Assembly (NCBI GenBank): GCA_947177595.1
Contig: CAMWUZ010000026.1
Span: forward strand, 1-13,269
Source: an uncultured Porphyromonadaceae bacterium
GTDB taxonomy: Bacteria; Bacteroidota; Bacteroidia; Bacteroidales; Muribaculaceae
Length of the DNA stretch: 13,269 nucleotides
Direction: 5' to 3'
In this document: positions 6,981-13,269 of the stretch, piece by piece
How positions within the stretch are numbered: position 1 is the first letter of the stretch
Layout of the letters: each line of letters starts with the position of its first letter
Notes under the pieces: generated by a model
The model's database searches: none
What the model was told of the DNA's origin: nothing
Seen by the model: only the letters and a program-made list of their open reading frames with translations
Program-made: the position numbers and the translations under genes

Positions 6981-7015
6981 TAAAAAGATTGAAGATTTTA
7001 TTTAGCGTCTTCAAT
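6981..7015 (-). terminator. Weak terminator or attenuator-like hairpin between yajC and the YbbR-protein gene
   Basis: On the minus strand ATTGAAGA (7015-7008) and TCTTCAAT (6995-6988) form a perfect 8-bp stem around a 12-base loop that contains the yajC stop codon. CTTTTTA follows at 6987-6981. The layout is that of an intrinsic terminator, but only two of the eight pairs are G-C, so at best it would reduce transcription into the next genes. Confidence 0.3.
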
Positions 7016-7330
7016 TTTATTAGTATTATCGTTTATCACAGCCTCAGCAGAAGGATATACAGAGCCTTTATCAACCTTGATTTCCACGCCCTTGGCTATA
7101 TCAATAACGATAGTAGTCTCTTTAATGCGGCGAACTTTGCCATATATGCCACCGGCAGTAACAATAGTGTTGCCTTCTGTGATGCTTTCACGGAATTTCC
7201 GAATCTCTTTCTGCTTCTTCTGCTGAGGGCGAATCATGAAAAAGTAGAAAATTGCGATAAGCACCACAATCATAATCGGATTCATTGCTCCTCCGGCATT
7301 TTCCTGGAGTAATACAAGATTATTAATCAT
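6998..7330 (-). CDS. yajC: Preprotein translocase accessory subunit YajC
   Basis: A 110-residue YajC, the small inner-membrane partner of SecDF that associates with the SecYEG translocon. It has one membrane helix (about 18-34), followed immediately by the hallmark RPQQKKQKE (34-42), then the cytosolic domain with EGNTIVTAGGIYGKV (52-66) and a conserved D-A-KGVEIKVDKGSV stretch (77-91). Length is typical. It lies 28 bases after the nusB stop and 26 bases before the YbbR-protein gene, in the nusB-yajC-YbbR-coaE operon. secD and secF are not in the window. Confidence 0.95.
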   Translation of the reverse strand: MINNLVLLQENAGGAMNPIMIVVLIAIFYFFMIRPQQKKQKEIRKFRESITEGNTIVTAGGIYGKVRRIKETTIVIDIAKGVEIKVDKGSVYPSAEAVINDNTNKIEDAK

Positions 7331-7358
7331 TTCTTTAAGATATTATTTGGTTAGATTA

Positions 7359-8786
7359 TTATTTATTTAGTTTTCCCTCCTGACGCAGATAATTGATTAC
7401 GGAATAAAGAATACCGTTGATAAACTGTCCACTTCGAGGAGTGCTATATGCATTTGCAATTTCAATATATTCATTAAGAGTCACAGCAAGAGGAATAGCA
7501 GGGAAATTAAGGAGTTCGGCAATAGCGGTAATCATTATGACACCGTCCATAAATGCAAGTCTTTCCGGATCCCACTGGCTGGCATTGATAAATTGGTCTA
7601 TATAAGAACGATATTCTTCAAGATGGTTGACTGCATCCATAAACAATTCAGCACCAAAGCGGGCATCTTCATCATCCTTATATTTGGGAAGCAACTCAAC
7701 AGGTTCTTTATCAGAGCCGGCTACTCTCTTGATAGTCTTGAGCACGAAAGTACCCATTATTTCCAAATCATCATTCCAGAAAACACTCTTTGATTCTAGC
7801 ACTTCGGCAAGCTCATCAGAAGGTAGAATTATTGACTTGAATACAGCTCTCCAAAAATCACAATCCGCAGCTCTGTCAACACTCGGTTTTGCCATATATT
7901 CCTTGTATATTTCAGAAGCAAGAATCTGATCAAGCAGTTTCTTCGTGAGATTTATGTCAGTTTCCCAATCAATCGGATTATTCTTGAGAAAATCTTTCAT
8001 AGCGGGAGATTCAACAATCAGCTTGGGGAATATATTGTCAACGAATCGAGTATCAGGATTCAAATCCTCTGCAGACGGCAGATACTTATGTTTTGCCGCA
8101 TCCAGTTTCTGATCCTGAATGCGAGTCAGCTCCACAGGTAAAAGCAGAAGTGAGAAATATAGTTCTCTCGCTTTATCAAGAGAGCGATCCAATGAATTTC
8201 TCGCCTCATTCAAAGATGACTTGGTATCACTATAGCTTGCAAGAGTTTCCGCAGCCATCTGAATACCACGTTCAAAACCGGCGAGGGTGAAATCCGGATT
8301 CTTTCTTGCCGCAGACATAAACTGTTCGTCCTTGGCAATAACAGTGTCTATGATAACTGTCCAGAATTTAAGATCCTCGTTAACATCCTTGGTTTTGAGT
8401 CTGATATAACTTCTATATGCGGAGGAATTAACAATCTTATTATAAATATCCCGGGAACATTCATCAAAATTAGCCAACGACGAAGTGCCTTTTGCAATAA
8501 AACCACGCAAACGGTCATCGCTTGCAAGAGCACGTATAATCTTGTTTGAATTCAGGTAACGGTTTTCTCCAACACTATCCATTGGAGAGGATTTAGAAGC
8601 CCCCTGCACTCTGAAACCGCTTAATTGCATTATGAAAAGCAGGGTATCAAGATACATTGCGTAGGCAAACCTCTTATCGCGGGTCGGAGATTCCGGCAGA
8701 GTCTCTATCTTGAATTCACTTTTGGTGAGCAGATATGAGTACAATAGCTGTACAACCTTTATTCTTATCAGAACGCGATTAATCAT
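7359..8786 (-). CDS. nusB: Transcription antitermination factor NusB, enlarged form with an internal duplication
   Basis: NusB binds boxA RNA together with ribosomal protein S10 and supports antitermination on rRNA operons. The canonical N-terminal helix (INRVLIRIKVVQLLYSYL, 2-19) and the C-terminal half (RLAFMDGVIMITAIAEL at 409-425, LNEYIEIANAYSTP at 437-450, GQFINGIL at 453-460) are clear. At 475 residues it is much longer than E. coli NusB (139) and than the roughly 310 residues I recall for Bacteroides, whose extra length is one inserted domain. Here residues about 41-158 resemble residues about 206-329, so the insert seems duplicated. Both copies share a Y-x2-Y and an F-W pair at a constant distance of 170. 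A charged, probably helical linker (about 170-205) joins them. The frame is unbroken. A good promoter lies 91 bases upstream of the ATG, making nusB the first gene of its operon. Confidence 0.92.
   Translation of the reverse strand: MINRVLIRIKVVQLLYSYLLTKSEFKIETLPESPTRDKRFAYAMYLDTLLFIMQLSGFRVQGASKSSPMDSVGENRYLNSNKIIRALASDDRLRGFIAKGTSSLANFDECSRDIYNKIVNSSAYRSYIRLKTKDVNEDLKFWTVIIDTVIAKDEQFMSAARKNPDFTLAGFERGIQMAAETLASYSDTKSSLNEARNSLDRSLDKARELYFSLLLLPVELTRIQDQKLDAAKHKYLPSAEDLNPDTRFVDNIFPKLIVESPAMKDFLKNNPIDWETDINLTKKLLDQILASEIYKEYMAKPSVDRAADCDFWRAVFKSIILPSDELAEVLESKSVFWNDDLEIMGTFVLKTIKRVAGSDKEPVELLPKYKDDEDARFGAELFMDAVNHLEEYRSYIDQFINASQWDPERLAFMDGVIMITAIAELLNFPAIPLAVTLNEYIEIANAYSTPRSGQFINGILYSVINYLRQEGKLNK
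7800..8666 (-). repeat. Diverged protein-level duplication within nusB
   Basis: The first copy (residues about 41-158, nt 8666-8313) aligns with the second (about 206-329, nt 8171-7800). F96/F266, Y124/Y294, Y127/Y297, D134/D304, F141/F311 and W142/W312 all lie exactly 170 residues apart. The RY (76-77) and RF (247-248) pairs are 171 apart. An upstream helix pairs Y45 with Y210 and L55 with L220. I count about 9 identities in a 43-residue ungapped stretch (114-156 with 284-326), so the copies are old and not visible at DNA level. Confidence 0.6.
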
Positions 8787-8876
8787 AATGATTTAATTTT
8801 ATTGATTCCTCCAACTCTCAGCGGTTCGGTCAATCGTAGCCTCTCCTCTGCGGGGCTGTCAGTTTCAGATTTTCTG

Positions 8877-8905
8877 CAAAGTTACTCAAATAACCGTGAA
8901 ATCAA
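8877..8905 (-). promoter_or_regulatory. Bacteroidota promoter for the nusB operon
   Basis: On the minus strand TAACTTTG (8884-8877) matches the -7 consensus TAnnTTTG. A TTG (8905-8903) lies 18 bases upstream of it, within the normal spacing for the -33 element. Transcription should begin near 8870, leaving a leader of about 85 bases before the nusB ATG. The leader contains a GGAGG at 8812-8808, but it is 21 bases from the ATG, too far for a standard ribosome binding site. The promoter separates the sppA-to-thiL genes from nusB onwards, although no terminator follows thiL. Confidence 0.75.
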
Positions 8906-8934
8906 GGCTATAAAAAGATTATTATTTTACAGAA

Positions 8935-9963
8935 TCAACTTAAGTGATTGAATCCTTGTGCCTTCAAAGGTAGTTCGGTGCCGTCTCTGGTTATCATCGC
9001 ACAACCTAAATCTTCTTTAGTAATATGACCGATAACTTTGATTCCCTCCATTTTCTCCACTTTCTCATGGCAATGAAGCGGTACCGTGAAGAGTAGTTCG
9101 TAATCCTCACCACCATTAAGAGCCGCGGTTACAAGATTCATACCCAACTCCTCAGCCATTACAGCAGTCTGGTAATCAATCGGAATTCTATCTTCATATA
9201 TTCGGCATCCGGTATGACTCGACTTGCATATATGAAGCAATTCGGATGACAGCCCGTCGCTAATATCAATCATTGATGTAGGCTTAATATCCTCCTCTTT
9301 CAATTTGGCGATTATGTCTTTTCGAGCCTCCGGCTTGAGCTGTCGTTCCACAAGGTACTCCTTACCTTCAAACTTGGGAATAAAATCCTTTTGTCCCGCT
9401 GAAGCAACTTTTTCTCTTTCAAGCAACTGAAGTCCCATATAAGCCGAACCCAAATCACCTGACACACATATCAAATCAGTATCTTTTGCTCCGTCTCTAC
9501 CGACAACCGCATCTTTTGCAGCATCGCCTATACAGGTAATAGATACTACGAGTCCCGACCGTGAAGCCGTTGTATCGCCTCCTACCAAATCGACACCATA
9601 TATTTCACAGGCAAGCCGAATTCCGGAGTACAAAGCATCAAGATGCTCCACCGTGAAACGAGCAGAAACGCCCAACGATACGGTAATCTGACGAGGAGTG
9701 CCGTTCATGGCATAAATATCCGAAAAATTAACTACCGCAGCCTTGTAACCGAGGTGCTTCAGAGGCATATAAGTTAAATCAAAGTGAATTCCTTCAATCA
9801 GCATATCCGATGATACGAGAACCTCTGAATCAGGATATGACAGAACCGCAGCATCATCCCCTACCGCCTTGACTGTAGATGAATTAATCTTTGGCAAATC
9901 TTTAGTAAGACGGTCAATAAGACCAAATTCTCCAAGCTGGGATATTTCTGTTTGGTGTTCCAT
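8935..9963 (-). CDS. thiL: Thiamine-monophosphate kinase
   Basis: A 342-residue ATP-dependent kinase that converts thiamine monophosphate to thiamine diphosphate, the active cofactor, in the cytosol. It belongs to the PurM/ThiL fold. Motifs in order: LGEFGLIDRL (10-19), GDDAAV (35-40) with the metal-binding aspartates, SSDMLIEGIHF (51-61), GGDTT (128-132), an R-DGAKDTDLICVSGDLG stretch (155-172), MIDISDGLSS (231-240) and NGGEDYELLFT (283-293). All metal- and nucleotide-binding positions I can judge are present and the length is normal. The start lies 16 bases after the PNP stop. No other thiamine gene is nearby and no TPP riboswitch is visible, so its place here reflects the conserved Bacteroidales order rather than a thiamine operon. 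Confidence 0.95.
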   Translation of the reverse strand: MEHQTEISQLGEFGLIDRLTKDLPKINSSTVKAVGDDAAVLSYPDSEVLVSSDMLIEGIHFDLTYMPLKHLGYKAAVVNFSDIYAMNGTPRQITVSLGVSARFTVEHLDALYSGIRLACEIYGVDLVGGDTTASRSGLVVSITCIGDAAKDAVVGRDGAKDTDLICVSGDLGSAYMGLQLLEREKVASAGQKDFIPKFEGKEYLVERQLKPEARKDIIAKLKEEDIKPTSMIDISDGLSSELLHICKSSHTGCRIYEDRIPIDYQTAVMAEELGMNLVTAALNGGEDYELLFTVPLHCHEKVEKMEGIKVIGHITKEDLGCAMITRDGTELPLKAQGFNHLS

Positions 9964-9979
9964 AAATATAATTGACTAT

Positions 9980-10795
9980 TTAGTCGGCTCTCTCCACGAG
10001 ATCTCTCATAATTTCCATCATTTTGGGCTGTGCAGCCTCTGCAGCCTTCTGCACCTCCTCATGAGTTGGAACATCAGTAACATCCTTACCGCCGAGGTCG
10101 GTAATAACTGATACACCAAACACTTTCATTCCCGCATGATTTGCCACAATCACTTCGGGAACCGTTGACATTCCAACAGCATCTCCTCCAATAATTCTGA
10201 AATACTCGTATTCCGCAGGAGTTTCAAAAGTAGGACCGGGGACACCCACATATACTCCATGCATCACTCTGATACCTTTATCTTGCGCGATTTTATCGGC
10301 AAGCGCAATGAGTTTCTTTGAATATGCCTCTGTCATTGCTGGGAAGCGGGGCCCAAGTTCCGAATAATTTCTGCCTCTAAGAGGATTTTCAGGGAAAGTA
10401 TTGATATGGTCGGTGATAATCATAATATCTCCAACCCTGAATTCCTTATTCATTCCTCCGGCTGCATTGCTTACAAAAAGAGTCTGAACTCCAAGTTCTT
10501 TCATAACTCTTACCGGAAAAGTGACCTGCTTCATATCGTAGCCTTCATAGTAATGAAAACGACCTTGCATAGCCATCACAGGTTTTGAACCCAACTTACC
10601 GAAAATAAGGTTTCCACTATGACCTTCTACGGTGGATACCGGGAAATTGGGAATAGAAGTATAGGGTATGAACTGTTTGTCTGAAATATGGTCAACCAGT
10701 GCACCAAGCCCTGTTCCGAGAATGATTGCGGTATCAGGAATTGATTTAACCTGTGATCTGATATAATCGGCACTTTCTTTTATTTTCTCAAGCAT
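9980..10795 (-). CDS. punA: Purine nucleoside phosphorylase, class I trimeric type
   Basis: A 271-residue enzyme that splits purine nucleosides with phosphate into free base and ribose 1-phosphate for salvage. I chose the ATG at 10795 over an in-frame TTG at 10825 because homologues start MLEKI and the ten extra residues look like leader sequence. Motifs: the phosphate-binding LGTGLG (26-31; GSGLG in many homologues), EGHSGN (57-62), GRFHYYEGY (78-86; phosphate and ribose contacts), SNAAGGMN (109-116), GPTFETPAEY (187-196; E191 equals human E201) and GMSTVPEV (208-215). The residue matching human N243, which recognises the 6-oxo group, is D233 in ITDLGG. It is in line with lpxK (49 bases upstream) and thiL. 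No separate promoter was found. Confidence 0.93.
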   Translation of the reverse strand: MLEKIKESADYIRSQVKSIPDTAIILGTGLGALVDHISDKQFIPYTSIPNFPVSTVEGHSGNLIFGKLGSKPVMAMQGRFHYYEGYDMKQVTFPVRVMKELGVQTLFVSNAAGGMNKEFRVGDIMIITDHINTFPENPLRGRNYSELGPRFPAMTEAYSKKLIALADKIAQDKGIRVMHGVYVGVPGPTFETPAEYEYFRIIGGDAVGMSTVPEVIVANHAGMKVFGVSVITDLGGKDVTDVPTHEEVQKAAEAAQPKMMEIMRDLVERAD

Positions 10796-10844
10796 TTCGT
10801 ATATATTTTGGTTATTAATTAACAATTTCGCGACTTAAAACAGT

Positions 10845-11945
10845 TCAATTACCGGGTGATTTCCTCAAAATCTGCTTCAACACATATGCCAAATTGTCAC
10901 CATCCTGAGGAACAAACTCGACAGAGATAGGCAGGTAAAAAGACCGAGATCTCATATTCGGTGGAAAATAGGGATTGTTTGAAAGCCTGACCGCATCTTT
11001 TTCCGTTGTAATAAGAAATTTATCCGGACTCTTTATTGTGGCGAATTTCTTCTGAATGGCAATCATATCAGAATGATTGAAATTATGGTGATCATTAAAC
11101 ACCATGACTTTTACCTTTATACCGTAACTTCTCAAATAACGTATGAAAGGTCTGGGATTAGCCACTCCCGCTACCGCCAGCACCGTATTACCCGGTCCCA
11201 TCTGACATAGTTCCGGCACCTTCTCACCTCTTAATGCCTCAGGAAACAGCGGCACTAATGGAAGGTAGCAATATTTTGAGAAGAGAAGATGCTGATACGG
11301 GAATAAATCAAACGTTTCTTTGAAAATACGGTAATCTACCGGCTTCAAATCATCAGGACATTTGGTCAAGATAACAATATCAGCTCTATTCATTGCCTTT
11401 ACCGGCTCTCTAAGCCTACCCAAAGGCAATAGAGAATCGTTATACGCAGGGGTGGAATATTCAGTAAGAAGAATGGAAATTTTTGGTTTAACGTATCTAT
11501 GCTGAAAGGCATCGTCAAGAACAATCAGATTGAGGCTCGGATCAAGTTCAAGCATACGCCGGATACCATCCACTCTCTTCTCGCACACAGCCACCATTAC
11601 CTTTTTTTTCTCAAACTTGCGATATATCTGATATGGCTCGTCGCCGATATCCTCGGGGCGTGAGTTAGCGCTTGCAAGAACAAATCCTTTAGTCTTGCGA
11701 CGGTATCCGCGACTGAGCATTCCTATGCGATACTCACCTGTGAGGGCATTTATAACATACTCCGTATGAGGCGTTTTCCCGGCACCTCCTACCGTCAGGT
11801 TTCCTACCACAATAACCGGGATATTAAATGACTGTTGCTTTAATATTCCCTTGTTAAACATAAGGTTGCGTATTCCCACCCCCATGCCGTACAGTAGCGA
11901 CAGAGGATACAGGAACAATGATGCCAAGCAACCTTTTTTTGCCAT
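10845..11945 (-). CDS. lpxK: Tetraacyldisaccharide 4'-kinase (lipid A 4'-kinase)
   Basis: A 366-residue inner-membrane-associated kinase that phosphorylates the 4' position of the tetraacyl-disaccharide 1-phosphate to give lipid IVA in the Raetz pathway. It has the hydrophobic N-terminal helix (about 7-25) that inserts in the membrane, the P-loop GNLTVGGAGKTP (48-59), SRGYRRKTKG (78-87), GDEP (101-104), the LDDAFQHR catalytic and Walker B-like block (143-150) and ITTEKDAVRL (about 314-323). Length is normal, slightly longer than in E. coli as is usual in Bacteroidota. It shows the organism makes lipid A. The start is 12 bases after the sppA stop, so the two are co-transcribed; none of the other Raetz pathway genes is in the window. 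Confidence 0.95.
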   Translation of the reverse strand: MAKKGCLASLFLYPLSLLYGMGVGIRNLMFNKGILKQQSFNIPVIVVGNLTVGGAGKTPHTEYVINALTGEYRIGMLSRGYRRKTKGFVLASANSRPEDIGDEPYQIYRKFEKKKVMVAVCEKRVDGIRRMLELDPSLNLIVLDDAFQHRYVKPKISILLTEYSTPAYNDSLLPLGRLREPVKAMNRADIVILTKCPDDLKPVDYRIFKETFDLFPYQHLLFSKYCYLPLVPLFPEALRGEKVPELCQMGPGNTVLAVAGVANPRPFIRYLRSYGIKVKVMVFNDHHNFNHSDMIAIQKKFATIKSPDKFLITTEKDAVRLSNNPYFPPNMRSRSFYLPISVEFVPQDGDNLAYVLKQILRKSPGN

Positions 11946-11957
11946 TACGCCACTTGT

Positions 11958-13269
11958 TTATTTAATTTCAATAAAATCCATTCGAGCCTGCAGCGGATCT
12001 ATATTTTTAACATAATTTGTCAGTTCATAGAACTTCATATTTTCCTCACCGACAAATTCCTTGATTACAGACATCTTCATTGTTTTTGTCATATCAAGCA
12101 TCTCTTCCCACCATTTGAACTTCACTTTAGGATACTCCTTAACATAATAGTTTCCGTCACAATCAAGCTCATTGGCAACAAAAGCTATTGCAGCATCAAG
12201 TCCGCCCAGATAATCAACCAATCCGATTTCCAAAGCCTTCTGACCTGACCATACTCTACCTTCTGCAATAGACTTTATCGAATCTACTGAAAGCCTTCTA
12301 CCATCGGCACATCTCTTAACAAAAAGTTCATAGCCATTTTCAACCATTGCCTGCATAGCCGCTTTCTGATCTCCAGACATCGCTTTGTAGAAGTTGGGAA
12401 ACTGACCTTTATTAGTTGCAACTGTAGCGGTGTTTATTCCGATTTTATCCGACAGAAGTTTTTCTGCATTGGGAATAAGTCCGAATATACCGATTGAGCC
12501 GGTAAGAGTAACAGGCTCTGCAAAAATCTTGTCAGCTCCGCATGAAATATAATAACCTCCTGATGCGGCATAATCACCCATCGACACATAAAACGGTTTA
12601 CCGGTCCGGCTCTTGAACTGCTGAAGAGCCTCCCAAATCTGCTCAGACGCAAATGCGCTCCCACCGCCGGAATTCACACGCAAAATAAGTGCATCAACAT
12701 CATCATTGTCCGCCAAATCAAGAATCTGGGGCACCATCCGTTCACTGGCAATACCGCCATCACCGTTTTCGGTGATATCACCTACCGCATAAAGTACCGC
12801 AATCTCTTTCTTATGTTTTACGCTATTTTTATCCGCTTCACGCGCGATAGCATATTTGTCAAATTCAATCAGGTTAGGTTTGGATTCATCCTCATCCAGC
12901 CCGCTGACACGCGCGAGCAAGCTATCCATCTGATGACGATACAAGGTGGCGTCTGCCAAACGGTTTGTTACATAATACTCGGTATCCTTGGTATATGTGA
13001 AACAGTCAGCCCAGTCCGTAACTGTTGAATTCTCAACCTTACGACCGGTCGCGATATTATTTCTAAGATGATCCCATATATTATTGAGAAACTCTGAGGT
13101 CTGGAGACGATTTGCCTCGCTCATATCACTGAGAATAAACGGTTCGACAGCACTTTTGAAAGTTCCCACTTTGACAACCTGTACCTCAACACCCGCTTTT
13201 TCAAGTAAATTCTTGAAGTATAAAGTGGTTGAAGCAAGTCCATGTACATCAATCACACCGATAGGGTTA
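11958..13269 (-). CDS. sppA: Signal peptide peptidase SppA, 67K type (protease IV); N-terminus outside window
   Basis: An inner-membrane serine protease that degrades signal peptides released after secretion. The frame stays open past the GTG at 13256 to the right edge, where the residues read NPIGV before IDVHGLA, which matches the interior of SppA (E. coli NP-G-VDLHG). The gene therefore starts beyond the window; 436 residues are visible of probably about 590. Both catalytic residues of the long form are seen: the general base lysine in VGTFKSAVEPF (AAA at 13157-13155) and the nucleophile serine in GDYAASGGYYIS (TCA at 12563-12561). The RVNSGGGSAFASE block and LTGSIGIFG are also typical. 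This is the two-domain 67K-type enzyme rather than the short 36K type. It is the first visible gene of the sppA-lpxK-PNP-thiL group. Confidence 0.95.
   Translation of the reverse strand, partial: NPIGVIDVHGLASTTLYFKNLLEKAGVEVQVVKVGTFKSAVEPFILSDMSEANRLQTSEFLNNIWDHLRNNIATGRKVENSTVTDWADCFTYTKDTEYYVTNRLADATLYRHQMDSLLARVSGLDEDESKPNLIEFDKYAIAREADKNSVKHKKEIAVLYAVGDITENGDGGIASERMVPQILDLADNDDVDALILRVNSGGGSAFASEQIWEALQQFKSRTGKPFYVSMGDYAASGGYYISCGADKIFAEPVTLTGSIGIFGLIPNAEKLLSDKIGINTATVATNKGQFPNFYKAMSGDQKAAMQAMVENGYELFVKRCADGRRLSVDSIKSIAEGRVWSGQKALEIGLVDYLGGLDAAIAFVANELDCDGNYYVKEYPKVKFKWWEEMLDMTKTMKMSVIKEFVGEENMKFYELTNYVKNIDPLQARMDFIEIK

Noticed and set aside
6989..7312. A 107-codon plus-strand frame opposite yajC.
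   Set aside because: YajC on the minus strand has all its signatures; the plus-strand frame has none and lies inside a minus-strand operon.
8787..8934. A riboswitch or small RNA in the 148-base gap before nusB.
   Set aside because: Beyond the promoter I found only a weak 4-bp pairing (AGCC with GGCT) and no recognisable riboswitch core.
10796..10825. A TTG start that would add 10 residues to the purine nucleoside phosphorylase.
   Set aside because: Homologues begin at MLEKI and the extra residues look like untranslated leader.
1..13269. A mobile element, defence island, phage or CRISPR content.
   Set aside because: No transposase, integrase, direct-repeat array or tRNA target is visible; all genes but one are recognisable core functions in mostly conserved order.

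Overview
The window looks like ordinary, densely packed chromosome from a Gram-negative member of the Bacteroidota, most likely order Bacteroidales. The evidence is the Bacteroidota-type promoter elements (TAnnTTTG at the -7 position, upstream of the nusB and thrC-like genes), the near absence of good Shine-Dalgarno sequences, a lipid A kinase gene, a NusB carrying the long Bacteroidota-type insert, and two gene orders I know from Bacteroidales (sppA-lpxK-PNP-thiL and nusB-yajC-YbbR protein-coaE). A Muribaculaceae-like lineage is a guess. I see no mobile element, rRNA, tRNA, CRISPR array or phage gene.

Plus-strand block (1-5432): the 3' part of a bifunctional aspartokinase/homoserine dehydrogenase gene (thrA), a MATE efflux transporter, a threonine synthase-like gene, a 111-residue helical protein of unknown function, a small PlsC-like acyltransferase and a nitrilase-family amidase. 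The genes lie 6-19 bases apart or overlap, except that 48 bases holding a -7 element and a perfect dyad precede the thrC-like gene. In relatives I recall a homoserine kinase-type gene between thrA and thrC. Here a transporter sits there instead, and the threonine synthase-like protein keeps the PLP lysine but has lost several other signature motifs.

Minus-strand blocks (5410-13269), read right to left. The first is sppA (partial, runs off the right edge), lpxK, purine nucleoside phosphorylase and thiL. A clear promoter at 8877-8905 then starts nusB, yajC, a YbbR-domain protein and coaE. The two strands converge at 5410-5432, where the ends of the amidase gene and coaE overlap. A strong hairpin with a T-rich tail, oriented to stop plus-strand transcription, lies inside the coaE coding sequence.

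Functionally these are housekeeping genes: threonine supply, phospholipid, lipid A and CoA synthesis, thiamine diphosphate formation, purine salvage, antitermination, secretion and envelope proteolysis. I do not see a self-contained new system. The points most worth following are the motif-eroded ThrC homologue in a rearranged thr locus, an apparent internal duplication that enlarges NusB to 475 residues, and the terminator embedded in coaE.
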